A DNA stretch of 42,559 bases from Treponema sp. (GCA_024698325.1 JAILRG010000056.1:1-42559), one strand, 5' to 3'. Shown: positions 1-9,334, counted from the stretch's first letter. Notes: generated by a model not told the origin, from the letters alone. Made by a program: numbers and translations.

Positions 1-2
1 CG

Positions 3-2966
3 GACTCTGCAATCTCGTTTGCGGGGGCTGTTACCGGCTCCTTTGCGCTTACGCTGGACGCAGGCTCGGGCGCTGTCAGCTTTGACGGCGCTGTCGGCAC
101 GGAAGAGAGTCCGCTCGGCGCAGTCGTATGCGCAGGAAGCGGCTCATATACGTTCTCGGGCGCCGTGTACGCTTCGACCTTTTCCCTTACCGCATCTGGA
201 GCGCAAGTTACGCTGCTTGAAGACGATACCTTCGGCACGCTTTCGCTTACGGGCGCCGGCTCAACTGTACGATTTGGCGCCGGAAAAACACAGACGGTCA
301 CTACAGCGCTCATCTCCACGGGCGCCGCCGGTTCTCCCGTCACTTTAACGACAGCTGCTTCCGCTCCTTCTGCGTCCGACACGGAAACCTGGTGGCTGCT
401 GGACATTCCGCAGGCTGTCGGAGCTGCGCTCGGCGAAAGCGACGTCAGCTTTACTCAGATTGAATACTCAAAATCAGTTTCTGACATCACGCACGAGTGG
501 GCAGAATCTGTCACTGAAAAAACTGCCGGAAGCACGCTCAACTGGTTCCTCAGAAAATATTTCTGGCGCGGAGGACAAAGCTCTGACTGGGCGACAGCTG
601 CTAACTGGGCGCTGAGCGAAGACGGAACTGTGGCAAGCCTCCTCGCGCCTTCGTATGACGGCACGGAAAAAATCATCATCGCGACGGCTCCTGGCGGCAA
701 CACGCTGGTGCTTGCCCAGCCGGTTACGGTTTCTTCACTTTTGGTGCAAAGCGGAAAGACCATTGATCTTGCCGGCTATTCACTGACAGCGCTCTCCATT
801 ACGAACGAAGGCACCGTGCGCCTGACGGGCGGCTCCGCTTCTTCCTCCCAGACGATAAGCGGCGCTGTCGTAAACGGCGCAGACAGCACGGTATGCTATT
901 ACGGCACAAGCCTTTCTTCACTCCCGTGGGACGGCGACAGTACGCTCGCGGGCTGTCAGTACGAAAATCTTGTCTTTGAAGAAAGTGCATCCGGCTCTGT
1001 GGAAAGCGATATTGCTGTTTCGGGAAATCTCGCGGTACAGACGGACTCTGCGCTTGGCTTTACCGGAACGATTACCTTTACGGGAAGCGGCGTCGCAAGC
1101 GGTACTACGCAGACAGTCGAAGTTTCGCGGAACGAAAGCATGTACTTCGGCTCTGTCATCGTTGCTTCCGGCTCCGCTGTCAGCACTGCTTCTGACTTTA
1201 CGGTGAACGGCAGCTGGACGGTCGAAAGCGGGGCGTCGTTTACGGTAAGCGAAAGCGGCGGAAGAAGCCCCGAAATCCGCTTTACGGGCGCCGGCTCTGT
1301 CTTCCGTGGCGGCGGCATGTACTATCCGCGCCTTGTCTTTGCAGGAAGCGGGGCGGAAATAGCCGACGAAAACTCCTTTGGAGACGTGTTCTTTACGGCA
1401 GATACGACGCTTTCGTCGTCTAACACATTCCTCCGCTTTTCGTGCGAAAAAGCCGGAGTTACGCTCACCTTTGCGGCCGGAACGACGCAGACGATAAGCG
1501 AGATGTTTACGGCAGGCGGAACGGGCGACTCGTATGTTACATTAAAAAGCTCGGTAAGCGGCTCGGTCTGGCGCCTTGCGGTAGGAACTGCTGCTACCAT
1601 CGGCGACTTGTGCAACGTGTTCTATGTTTCTGTCAGCGACAGCGAATCTGTCTATGAGTCAATTACGGCATTCAGCAGTGTTGACGGCGGAAACAACACG
1701 AACTGGATTTTTGATGACGGGCTTGCCCTGCCGAACCTTGCGCTTATGCTGTCTCCGGTCGGCGAAACGCAGGTGTACGGCATTTTTGCAGGAAAGCTGT
1801 TCTACCGCGGCGTTTCGTTTGGCGAACTGGATGCGCAGACGCTTCAGACGGCGCTGGAGATGATTCCGCAGAACGTGCAGCTTACCCGGAATGGAGCCGT
1901 GGATGCGGCGCTAAAAGTTGATTCTGCTGAGTATGTACCCTCCGGCGACGGCAGTGCCTGGTCGGTGCTGCTTTTCACGTTGAGTCAGCCTGTCACCTTT
2001 GATGACATTTGCAACGTCACCGTGTACATCAGGCGCATTTCGAGCGAAGAAAAGCATCATTATCACCCGCTGAGTGATTTCGCGCTGAATGTCGTGGAGC
2101 CGCTGTATGCGCTTACTTCACTTGCTGCGGATGCGGGAAGCGCGTCTGCTTCCCTTACCGAAACCGTGCATGACTTTACGGCTTCGTCTGCCGATACGCT
2201 TTTAGCCGATGCAGACATCCTGCTGCAGGCAGATTTGCAGGACGACCTGCAGGCGGTGCTGATTCCGGACAGAAAGGCAGCCATTCAGCCCCAGTGGCAG
2301 TCTGCGACAGTAAATCAGGCACTCGGTACCAGCTGGCGTGTGTGGCTCCCCTGGCAGCATCAGTCCCTTTCAGGCGGCTATAACTCAAACACGCTTACCG
2401 GGCATGAGGGCGAAGCTGTAAGCGGTAAGGCCGGCCTCTGGAATTACACGTTCCAGAACGAGGAGCGTGATGATGACAGCTGCGGGTGGACTGGCGGCGA
2501 GGAAATACAGTTCCTGTTCAGCCTCCGCGATTCTAGCGGCAGCGACATCATGATTGACTTTGATGGCGACGGCAGCCGGGAAATGCCGCTGTATGCGCTT
2601 TCGTTCGGCGGCGTAAGCGCTTCATCACTTCCGGAACTCGACCTCTGGTCATTCAAGATTAAAGGAGTGCGCAAGCAGCGCGGCGGCGTGACTATTCTGA
2701 ACAATGTAATCAACGTGCTGTCAGGCGAAGAGACGGTGCTGCAGGTGAATATGCGCGGAGAAGGGCTGCTTTCCGTATATGTGCTTTCTGCTGACGGCAG
2801 TATTGTCCGCCGCCTGGAGCACGGTCGGGTAGACTCTGGCACGCACTCCTACCGCTGGGACGGCACGAACAGCCGCGGAGATCCTGTCGCCAGGGGCATG
2901 TACTTTATCCGCATTACCGGCGACGGCATTGACGAGACGCGAAAAGTCCTCTGCGTCAAGGAATAG
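3..2966 (+). CDS. Large secreted repeat protein, 3' part (5' end outside window)
   Basis: The frame is open from the left edge, so this is the C-terminal 987 residues of a longer protein; in-frame GTG at 165 is not a convincing start. The sequence is rich in Gly, Ser, Thr and Ala, with recurring short beta-strand units (for example FTGAGS, TFTGSG, VSGSW), as in secreted beta-helix or filamentous-haemagglutinin-like repeat proteins. The last ~60 residues (LLSVYVLSADG, then YRWDGTNSRGDPVARGMYFI) match the FlgD-Ig-like/CHU_C type of C-terminal module found on exported proteins. Inference: a cell-surface or secreted structural protein or adhesin. No catalytic motif is visible. Its stop codon lies inside a 10-bp tandem duplication (CAAGGAATAG twice). 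Confidence 0.8.
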   Translation, partial: DSAISFAGAVTGSFALTLDAGSGAVSFDGAVGTEESPLGAVVCAGSGSYTFSGAVYASTFSLTASGAQVTLLEDDTFGTLSLTGAGSTVRFGAGKTQTVTTALISTGAAGSPVTLTTAASAPSASDTETWWLLDIPQAVGAALGESDVSFTQIEYSKSVSDITHEWAESVTEKTAGSTLNWFLRKYFWRGGQSSDWATAANWALSEDGTVASLLAPSYDGTEKIIIATAPGGNTLVLAQPVTVSSLLVQSGKTIDLAGYSLTALSITNEGTVRLTGGSASSSQTISGAVVNGADSTVCYYGTSLSSLPWDGDSTLAGCQYENLVFEESASGSVESDIAVSGNLAVQTDSALGFTGTITFTGSGVASGTTQTVEVSRNESMYFGSVIVASGSAVSTASDFTVNGSWTVESGASFTVSESGGRSPEIRFTGAGSVFRGGGMYYPRLVFAGSGAEIADENSFGDVFFTADTTLSSSNTFLRFSCEKAGVTLTFAAGTTQTISEMFTAGGTGDSYVTLKSSVSGSVWRLAVGTAATIGDLCNVFYVSVSDSESVYESITAFSSVDGGNNTNWIFDDGLALPNLALMLSPVGETQVYGIFAGKLFYRGVSFGELDAQTLQTALEMIPQNVQLTRNGAVDAALKVDSAEYVPSGDGSAWSVLLFTLSQPVTFDDICNVTVYIRRISSEEKHHYHPLSDFALNVVEPLYALTSLAADAGSASASLTETVHDFTASSADTLLADADILLQADLQDDLQAVLIPDRKAAIQPQWQSATVNQALGTSWRVWLPWQHQSLSGGYNSNTLTGHEGEAVSGKAGLWNYTFQNEERDDDSCGWTGGEEIQFLFSLRDSSGSDIMIDFDGDGSREMPLYALSFGGVSASSLPELDLWSFKIKGVRKQRGGVTILNNVINVLSGEETVLQVNMRGEGLLSVYVLSADGSIVRRLEHGRVDSGTHSYRWDGTNSRGDPVARGMYFIRITGDGIDETRKVLCVKE

Positions 2967-2982
2967 CAAGGAATAGCAATGG

Positions 2983-3019
2983 TTGACGCGCTGCCTACTT
3001 TACGTCATACTTTGCCCGT
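2983..3019 (+). promoter_or_regulatory. Promoter of the PilZ gene, leaderless arrangement
   Basis: TTGACG at 2983-2988 and CATACT at 3006-3011 are separated by exactly 17 bp. Only 8 nt lie between the -10 hexamer and the ATG at 3020, so the transcript would begin at or within about 3 nt of the start codon. No Shine-Dalgarno sequence is present. Confidence 0.6.
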
Positions 3020-3397
3020 ATGATTTCTGAATTACGCAGTCAGGAGCGATATGAGGATTTCGGCCGGATTGAATGTCCCGAAATCTGCATTGTCAACGGC
3101 GTGTTGAACGATATCAGCATAAACGGCTGTAAAGTGCATTTCGATGCTCCCATCACCATCAATCTCGAAGATGATTATGAACTCCACGTGCGGCTTTCTC
3201 ATTCAGCACAGGCTCCGCTGATTCTGATGTGTCATCCTCAGTGGGTAAAGAGCGATAATGATACCGCTGATGTTGGCTTTTTAATCATGCGCTCTCCCGA
3301 TACCGCCCGTCTTAAGCAGTACGTCAGCCTGCTGCACTCAGAATTAACGACCTCCGACGAACTTCTCCCGCAGGAAGTGCCATGTCAGTTCGTGTAG
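3020..3397 (+). CDS. PilZ domain protein (c-di-GMP receptor)
   Basis: A 125-residue single-domain protein. RSQER at residues 6-10 fits the PilZ RxxxR motif, and DISING at 31-36 fits D/NxSxxG; these two motifs together bind cyclic di-GMP in this family. The rest is the expected small beta-barrel. The likely role is to relay c-di-GMP levels to motility, adhesion or export. A candidate source of the signal, a GGDEF enzyme, is encoded at 31296. The gene overlaps the next one by 16 bp, so the two are probably cotranscribed. The start is fixed by the promoter placed 8 nt upstream. Confidence 0.85.
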   Translation: MISELRSQERYEDFGRIECPEICIVNGVLNDISINGCKVHFDAPITINLEDDYELHVRLSHSAQAPLILMCHPQWVKSDNDTADVGFLIMRSPDTARLKQYVSLLHSELTTSDELLPQEVPCQFV

Positions 3398-4368
3398 AAC
3401 CGTTACAGGGCGTTGCCTTTCTGGCTTTTCCCGACATGCAGAATCTTCTTGAAAGCGAGCTTACCGGCCGTTTCGGGTATGATATGCACGCGGTCAAGCG
3501 GTACGGTGACCTTCTGTATGCGCCCGACTGGAAAACAGCAGCAGAAAAAGACGCTCAGTATCCGTACTGGGCGCGGACGGTCATGCTCGAGCCAAAGCTC
3601 ATGCATTTTGATTCTATCGGCGAGGCTGCCGCAAACTTAAAGGCCGTGCAAAGAAGCTGGGCGCCGTATCAGTACCAGCTGTTTCGCCGCGCATCCCTCA
3701 TTCAGGATAAGCTTCCCTACGTCAACTTAAAAATCCGCACGTTCCCGGTTGAAATTCCGCACAGTCCGATAGGCCTGTATACGCTGATTGACGAGCACAC
3801 GATGCTTTTCAGCGCGGCGACAACGAGCGCTGTTCCGGCAGGGCTTCTGCAGTTTGTGGAAGACCACGAAAATCCGCCGAGCCGCGCATACTTAAAGATT
3901 CAGGAATCGCTTACGATGGCGCGCCACTATTTTGGCGTAGCGCTTCCGAAAGAAGGCAGCCGCTGTTTTGAAGCCGGCGCCTGCCCCGGTGGCTGGACCT
4001 GGGTACTCCGCGAGCTTGGAGCCGATGTGGTTGCAGTAGACCGCGCGCCGCTTGCGCCTTCACTTATGGAAGACAGCCACGTTACGTTTATGACGCACGA
4101 TGCGTTTACCTTAAAGCCCGAAGACCTCGGTGATTTTGACTGGGTGTTCAGCGACGTTATCTGCTATCCCGAGCGCCTGCTAGAATGGGTGCGCATGTGG
4201 CTTTCAAGCGGACGAACGCGCAACATGATTTGCACGATAAAAATGCAGGGTGCCATTGACTGGAATCTTGTCGCAGAATTTGCCGCGATTCCTTCAAGCC
4301 GTGTGCTGCACCTGCATTACAATAAGCACGAGCTTACCTGGATTCACTGTGAGGAGCCAGGGCTGTAG
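3382..4368 (+). CDS. RlmM-like FtsJ-family rRNA 2'-O-methyltransferase
   Basis: A 328-residue SAM-dependent methyltransferase. The SAM-binding motif FEAGACPGGW lies at about 196-205. The K-D-K-E set of FtsJ/RrmJ enzymes can be placed at K172, D258 (FSDVI), K287 (TIKMQG) and E317 (HELTW). The N-terminal ~150 residues resemble the THUMP-like region of RlmM, which 2'-O-methylates C2498 of 23S rRNA in E. coli. The exact target base here is inferred from the family. AGGAAG precedes the ATG, which lies inside the end of the PilZ gene. The next gene downstream is convergent, across a repeat region. Confidence 0.82.
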   Translation: MSVRVEPLQGVAFLAFPDMQNLLESELTGRFGYDMHAVKRYGDLLYAPDWKTAAEKDAQYPYWARTVMLEPKLMHFDSIGEAAANLKAVQRSWAPYQYQLFRRASLIQDKLPYVNLKIRTFPVEIPHSPIGLYTLIDEHTMLFSAATTSAVPAGLLQFVEDHENPPSRAYLKIQESLTMARHYFGVALPKEGSRCFEAGACPGGWTWVLRELGADVVAVDRAPLAPSLMEDSHVTFMTHDAFTLKPEDLGDFDWVFSDVICYPERLLEWVRMWLSSGRTRNMICTIKMQGAIDWNLVAEFAAIPSSRVLHLHYNKHELTWIHCEEPGL

Positions 4369-4394
4369 CGCCTCTTCGCTCCTCGCACGCGCAA

Positions 4395-5032
4395 TGCATT
4401 TTTTTTGCGTTCGACCTGCTTCTCGCCCGCGCAAAGACCTGTCTTTTCAGGAATCGGACGCATTTTTTTGCTTGCGCTGTGCTTTCCGCCTGCGCATTTC
4501 CTGTCATGTGCAAAACCCGAAGCTTTCCTTATGTTATGATGCAGTGGGCTAGGGGGGAGTTTATTCTTCAGACACGGCAAAAATGCGGTAGCGGGATGAA
4601 AAGCAGAAGGTCTTGAAGCACCTGCAAAGGGCGGAGGGAGCGTAAGCGACCGACGTCAAACACCTTTTCCTTTGCACAGTGCGGAAAGACCTGCCTTTTC
4701 AGGAAGCGGACGCATTTTTTTGCGTTCGACCTGCTTTCCTCCCGCGCATTTCCTGTCATGTTCAAAACCCGAAGCTTTCCTTATGTTATGATGCAGTCCG
4801 CGAAGAGCGAGTTTATTCTTCAGACACGGCAAAAATGCGGTAGCGGGATGAAAAGCAGAAGGTCTTGAAGCACCTGCAAAGGGCGGAGAGAGCGTAAGCG
4901 ACCGACGTCAAACACCGCTTCCTTTGCACTGTGCGGAAAGACCTGTCTTTTCAGATAGCGGACGCATTTTTTTGCTTGCGCTGTGCTTCCCGCCCGCGCA
5001 TTACCTGTAATGTGCAAAAATCGGGTTTTGCA
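4395..5032. repeat. Tandem intergenic repeat with 252-bp period
   Basis: The motif aaagacctg(t/c)cttttcag recurs at 4433, 4685 and 4937, exactly 252 bp apart, giving about two full units plus partial ones at both ends (the left partial starts near 4395). A core of about 100 bp starting at 'ttattcttcagacacgg' is almost identical in both full units, with one substitution seen. Each unit contains a 65-codon minus-strand ORF (4568-4765 and 4820-5017). The differing half changes amino acids freely while the identical half is conserved base by base, so the conserved thing looks like nucleic acid rather than protein. The array fills the gap between two convergent genes. Confidence 0.85.
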
Positions 5033-5965
5033 CTAAAAATCAATCAGATGTGATTCTGCCGTGCCGGACGCTTCGTTTACGGTTACGAGCGAGCACTGGT
5101 AGCGGTAGAGAAATGACGGCACCGCGCGCTCAGAAAAGCTCTGCCATTCGTAGGTGTGATCAGCGTGATCGTGGCCTTCAAATACATAGCGAACCTGGTG
5201 ACGGGCAAATGCGTCCAGCAGCAGGTTCCGCTCCATTGTGTCCTGCAGCGTAAAGTAAAAAATGCCGCCTGCGTATACCGCGTAGTGACTGAATACGATT
5301 TTCGGACGGCTGTCAGCGCTGAGCCGGGCAAAAAAGTCAGTAAGCTGCGTGTTCCCAAGCGAGCCGTTTCCGCTGTCAAGAAAATAGTAGCTGAAGCCCG
5401 ATGTGCTGGAGTCAGCCTGGGCGGAAAATGCGTAGTAGGATGTGTACGGGTATATGCTGTCTTTCCAGACGCTCCAGCCGTTATTGTACAAATCGTGATT
5501 TCCTAAAATCGTGTAAATCTTGTAATTTGCGTCGTGAAGCTGACTCTGTGCGGCGGCAGTGCGTATGCGTGCGCAGAATTCATTGTATGCATCTGCTTCA
5601 TCCTGGCTTCCGGAGTTGAGTGTGTCGCCGACGTTGACGATAAAGCGGGGAATCTTTGTCGTGTCTGCAGACTCAAGCTGTTCGGTAAACCAGCTGACAA
5701 AGCCATCGTCATGGCGCTCGAACGGAGAGCCGAAATGCGGGTCAGCGATGACGACAAAGCTGTAGGTTGCAGAGCTTCCGATGTCCGGCAGCTCGCTTCC
5801 GGTTAGCTCGGTAATGCTTTTTGCGCGTTCATCCGGGCCGTCCTGCGAAAACTGCAGCCAGAACGTGCCGTAAGGGCAGGCTGTAAGCAAAAATAGCGGC
5901 GCGAGTATGAGCAGAAGATGGCAAAGCCTGCCTCGCAGGCATTTTACGGTGTGCGGTGTTTTCAT
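5033..5965 (-). CDS. Calcineurin-like metallophosphoesterase lipoprotein
   Basis: A 310-residue protein with a lipoprotein signal peptide ending in the lipobox LTAC (Cys30). The metallophosphoesterase motifs appear in order: DPH (D75, H77), GD (113-114), GNHD (155-158), SHY and GHDH near the C-terminus. These form the two-metal site of the calcineurin-like superfamily. Expected to be membrane-anchored on the periplasmic side and to hydrolyse a phosphoester; the substrate cannot be read from sequence. It overlaps the upstream gene by 4 bp and is the last gene of a three-gene minus-strand operon. Confidence 0.85.
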   Translation of the reverse strand: MKTPHTVKCLRGRLCHLLLILAPLFLLTACPYGTFWLQFSQDGPDERAKSITELTGSELPDIGSSATYSFVVIADPHFGSPFERHDDGFVSWFTEQLESADTTKIPRFIVNVGDTLNSGSQDEADAYNEFCARIRTAAAQSQLHDANYKIYTILGNHDLYNNGWSVWKDSIYPYTSYYAFSAQADSSTSGFSYYFLDSGNGSLGNTQLTDFFARLSADSRPKIVFSHYAVYAGGIFYFTLQDTMERNLLLDAFARHQVRYVFEGHDHADHTYEWQSFSERAVPSFLYRYQCSLVTVNEASGTAESHLIDF

Positions 5966-6711
5966 AACCTGATGCTCCCTAAAAGCCGAAGCTGTACGCA
6001 GTTTATGTAGGTTGAGGCAGCGAAAAAATCGGTGCTGCCAACTTCAAGCTCAATGCCGGGGCGGAAAAAGCCGTCGGCCGAAAGCCCGTTTTCGTCGAAT
6101 GCAAATGAAAGCCCCAGAATGTTTTTTGGCGCAAGGAAAAGCGGGTAGCGGAAGCGGTCGTGGGAACTTGCCGAAGCGTATACCTCGATGCCGTTCTTCC
6201 AGATTTTGCCGGCCTTTACGTAGGCAGCTGTCGAGAAGTTCTGTACGGACTCGTTGAGCGCGTAGATGCGGGCATTTTTTATGGTAAGCCCGTTTTTAAG
6301 CTCGAAGTAAAAGCCGGTTTTGTTTTCGCGCCGTATCGTAAGGTAAGAGATGCCGTCATGCTCGCCGTAGACGCCGCTGTAGTGCTGGTAGTGGTATATG
6401 CTTTCGACGCCGAGCGTCCAGAGGCTGCGCCTTGCCGCAAGTTTTAGCGGCTCCCAGAGCGCGTTCAGCGTGATATCGCTTACCGCTCCCCCGGTCTGGA
6501 ACTGCGCACCGGCGCCGCATGGCCCGAGGGTGAACCTGTAGCCGAGTGCGCCAAACGTGCAGTCCCGTTCAAGCCCAAAGCTTCCGTTACGGGTGAGCGC
6601 GTATTCAACAAACTGAGCGGGCTTTTCTCCTTCAGACGGCAGCGGGTGCCATTCTGCAAACGACAGGGCCGGAATCATCCAGAGAATAAGCGGAAGGAGC
6701 TTGCAGTTCAT
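5962..6711 (-). CDS. Exported beta-rich protein, function unknown
   Basis: I do not recognise a family. The start chosen is ATG at 6711 (MNCKLLPLILWM), because AGGA sits about 8 nt before it and it yields a clean Sec signal peptide ending near LSFA. An upstream ATG at 6765 would overlap the preceding gene and lose the signal peptide. The mature part is about 230 residues of alternating hydrophobic and aromatic strands, which fits a small outer-membrane beta-barrel or periplasmic beta-protein. It lies 10 bp after the U32 gene and overlaps the phosphoesterase gene by 4 bp. Confidence 0.7.
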   Translation of the reverse strand: MNCKLLPLILWMIPALSFAEWHPLPSEGEKPAQFVEYALTRNGSFGLERDCTFGALGYRFTLGPCGAGAQFQTGGAVSDITLNALWEPLKLAARRSLWTLGVESIYHYQHYSGVYGEHDGISYLTIRRENKTGFYFELKNGLTIKNARIYALNESVQNFSTAAYVKAGKIWKNGIEVYASASSHDRFRYPLFLAPKNILGLSFAFDENGLSADGFFRPGIELEVGSTDFFAASTYINCVQLRLLGSIRL

Positions 6712-6721
6712 GCTGAAAGTC

Positions 6722-8239
6722 CTACCGCCCGGTCGTGCGGATTGTGCCCGGCTTGTAGCCTTCATCTTTTACACGGACGAGCGTGCCGTCAGCTATAGTT
6801 AGCGGCGTGTAGATGACCGCCGGATGGTCGGGGTTTACCCACGGCAGAATCTCGCCGGTGTCGGGGTTTACGAACTGATACTCGCTTGCGGCGACAGTTT
6901 GCGTAAGCACATCCGGCGTAATAAACTCAAGCGCAGTTCCGGCGTCCGTCTTGTTGAGCGGGTTGTAGCGGTAGAAATGCCAGCCTTCGCGAGGCTCTGC
7001 TGCCGCCGGGCATTTTTCGGGATGCTGCGCCCAGTCGCGTTCGAGTGCCGCGCGTGCCTGCGGATGCATGGCTTTGAGTTTTGCGCTGCGCTCGGTAAGC
7101 ATGGTGCGGGCGCGGTCGAGTACGGCCTGCTCGTCTGCGTCGGAAAGGCGGTCGAGCACCTGCGCGCCGAGCATGTACGGGCTGTCGCTGGCTCCGACGG
7201 TGGTCTTGTCGGCTTCGGTGCGGCTGTAGTAAAAGCCTGTCGTTGACTCCCGGTGCGCAACGTCTTCAAGCGAAGCGATGAACGGCTCTGCTTCTTTTGC
7301 GCTGATTTTTCCGTCGAGTGCGTCGAGCGCCTTGCGGTAGGCGCGCGTGACCATGGCGACATAGTAAATGCTTTTCATGCGGCCTTCGATTTTGAGAGAG
7401 TCGACGCCCGCGGCTTTTAAGTCGTCCAGGTGATTAATCATGCAGAGGTCTTTGCTGCTTAAGATTGCGGTAAAGTCGTCGCCTTCGAAAACCGGGAAAA
7501 GCTCGCCCGGCCGCTGGCGCTCCTGCAGCCGCAGAATACCCGACTGTGCAATTTCCTTTGCAGCCTCCGGCGAAATGACGCCGCCGTTTTCCTGCAGCTG
7601 GCGCAGGGTTTCGCTCTTTGCAGGCCCTTCTACGCCCAGGTCGTATTCCCAGCGGCAGGTGTGCGAGCAAAAACCGCTTTGTGCGCTGCGCCCGGTCAGG
7701 TATGCGCTCATCAGGCAGCGGCCGCTGTAGGCAATGCACATGGCGCCGTGTGCGAACACTTCAATTTCCATGTCGGGCACCGCGTCCTTTATTTCGCGGA
7801 TTTCGGTAAGCCCGACTTCGCGCCCTAAAACAACGCGGTCAAAGCCCAGCGTCTTGTACATTTTTACGGTTTCGCGGTTCATGCAGCTTGCCTGCGTGCT
7901 TACGTGCAGGTGCGCGTTCGGAAAGTGCTTCTGCAGAATAGGCACGATGCCGATGTCCTGCACGATAAAAGCGTCAATCGGGTACTGCTTAAAATAGTCA
8001 AGGTTTGCGATTAACGCATCTACATCGCGGTTGTGGAATGCAATGTTCAGTGCGCAGTGCAGTTTCTTTCCCGGATACTTTTCTTTAAGGGCAATAACGC
8101 GCTTGTACTCGTCTTCATAAAAATTGTCCGCCTTGATGCGGAGTGAAAAGCGCTTTAAGCCGATATACGCCGCGTCTGCTCCATAGGCATACGCATAGCC
8201 CAGCTTTTCGACATTTCCCGCCGGTGAAAGTAATTCCAT
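6722..8239 (-). CDS. U32 family protein, TrhP/YegQ-like (tRNA U34 hydroxylation)
   Basis: A 505-residue protein opening with MELLSPAGN, the hallmark start of the U32 family. The conserved cysteine region HGAMCIAYSGRCLMSAYLTG then FCSHTCRWEY matches the TrhP (YegQ) branch, as does KDLCMINHLDDL...GVDSLKIEGRMKS. In E. coli TrhP makes 5-hydroxyuridine at tRNA position 34 using prephenate and an Fe-S cluster; the older label 'peptidase U32' is probably misleading. The length exceeds E. coli YegQ (about 450) because of a middle and C-terminal extension. A strong GGAGA lies just before the ATG. It heads an operon with two exported proteins that have no obvious functional link. Confidence 0.82.
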   Translation of the reverse strand: MELLSPAGNVEKLGYAYAYGADAAYIGLKRFSLRIKADNFYEDEYKRVIALKEKYPGKKLHCALNIAFHNRDVDALIANLDYFKQYPIDAFIVQDIGIVPILQKHFPNAHLHVSTQASCMNRETVKMYKTLGFDRVVLGREVGLTEIREIKDAVPDMEIEVFAHGAMCIAYSGRCLMSAYLTGRSAQSGFCSHTCRWEYDLGVEGPAKSETLRQLQENGGVISPEAAKEIAQSGILRLQERQRPGELFPVFEGDDFTAILSSKDLCMINHLDDLKAAGVDSLKIEGRMKSIYYVAMVTRAYRKALDALDGKISAKEAEPFIASLEDVAHRESTTGFYYSRTEADKTTVGASDSPYMLGAQVLDRLSDADEQAVLDRARTMLTERSAKLKAMHPQARAALERDWAQHPEKCPAAAEPREGWHFYRYNPLNKTDAGTALEFITPDVLTQTVAASEYQFVNPDTGEILPWVNPDHPAVIYTPLTIADGTLVRVKDEGYKPGTIRTTGR

Positions 8240-8287
8240 GTAGTCTCCTTCTCAAAATAAAAAAAAGCATGTGCAGCAGCGCTTTTC

Positions 8288-9286
8288 TCAAGTGTTACTG
8301 CTGCCTTGTTCCAGTACAATGCTGTTCGTTTCTACGCTTTCGCCGGTACGCACGTTGCGCCCGGTAATCATAAGGCCGATTTTTTCTACTGCCAGATGTG
8401 ATTCATGCAGGTATTCGTCTGCCAGCTGAAACATCGGCATCATGCTGGGCCAGATGTCCAGCGTGCATTCACAGCCGGCTTCCTGCATGTTCACCTGGAA
8501 CTGCTCGACGTCATCAAGGAACATTTCTTTTTCGCCCATCTGAATATAGACAGGCGGTAAGCCCTGCAAAAGCCTGCGGTCTGCCTTAAGAGGTGACACC
8601 AGCGGATTTGCGCGGTTTTCCAGATACGTGTAGTAGTCTGCTGCAAGCTTGATGGAATCCGCTGTAAACACTTCGTCTCCGGCTTTTTTTGCTGTCAGCA
8701 GCTTTGAATCCGGGCTGATGCTCAGCCAGGGACTGAACAGCACGAGTCTCGACACTGATTTTTTGACCCGCTCCTTCATGCTCATCATAACTGCCAGCGC
8801 AATGGAGGCGCCGGATGTGTCTGCCATGATGATAAGTTCCGGCTCTGAGTTTTTGCCGTCGCTTACATCAAGCGAGCAGGCAATCAGCTCTTCGTTGTAG
8901 ACGGAATTGATGACCGCCTGCACGTCCTCGAGTGCGGCAGGGTAGGGATGCGCCGGCGCCAGACGGAATTCCGGGACGACAACCCGGCAGGAAGTGGCAT
9001 GGGCAAGGGATGCGCAGTAAGAACGGTATGCCCGCCGGGATCCTGCTACGAAAGCTCCTCCGTGTATGTAAACGGCGATTTTGCGTGAAGCATAAATCTC
9101 CGGACAAAGTACATCGCATTTTACGCCGCTGTAGTCCCGTTCGCTTGATTCAACCTGGTTGGGGAGGAACGGCGCATAGAATGTTTTTTCAAATTTTTCT
9201 CTGAATGACTTTACATCTGTCTTTGGAGTAAGCAGCATGCATCGGAGCCGCTTGATTGCAGCCTGACGCTCTTTCTGGGATTTCAT
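8288..9286 (-). CDS. HSL-family alpha/beta-hydrolase fold protein, probable pseudoenzyme
   Basis: A 332-residue protein with the hormone-sensitive-lipase layout: oxyanion motif HGG (75-77), VPEFRLAPAHPYPAALED, and a C-terminal PPVYIQMGE...LDD and WP..M..FQ pattern. The catalytic positions are changed. The elbow normally GDSAG reads ADTSG, putting Thr157 at the nucleophile. The acid position (usually Asp in GxDE) is Lys253. The catalytic His position (usually M.HVFQ) is Pro284. It is therefore unlikely to be a normal esterase and may bind rather than hydrolyse a ligand. Its promoter is divergent from metA. Confidence 0.75.
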   Translation of the reverse strand: MKSQKERQAAIKRLRCMLLTPKTDVKSFREKFEKTFYAPFLPNQVESSERDYSGVKCDVLCPEIYASRKIAVYIHGGAFVAGSRRAYRSYCASLAHATSCRVVVPEFRLAPAHPYPAALEDVQAVINSVYNEELIACSLDVSDGKNSEPELIIMADTSGASIALAVMMSMKERVKKSVSRLVLFSPWLSISPDSKLLTAKKAGDEVFTADSIKLAADYYTYLENRANPLVSPLKADRRLLQGLPPVYIQMGEKEMFLDDVEQFQVNMQEAGCECTLDIWPSMMPMFQLADEYLHESHLAVEKIGLMITGRNVRTGESVETNSIVLEQGSSNT

Positions 9287-9334
9287 GGCGATACTATAGC
9301 AAAATCCCTTGAGATTTACTATACTTGCGCCGTT
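9287..9334. promoter_or_regulatory. Divergent, near-leaderless promoters for the hydrolase-like gene and metA
   Basis: Only 48 bp separate the two start codons. On the minus strand TATAGT (9298-9293) ends 6 nt before the ATG at 9286. On the plus strand TATACT (9320-9325) ends 9 nt before the metA ATG at 9335. Neither gene has a ribosome binding site and the -35 regions are weak, so activator input is possible. Confidence 0.5.

Noticed and set aside
4568..5017. Two similar 65-codon minus-strand ORFs in the 252-bp repeat
   Set aside because: Base identity is not codon-biased and the variable half changes residues freely; treated as part of the repeat, not as genes.
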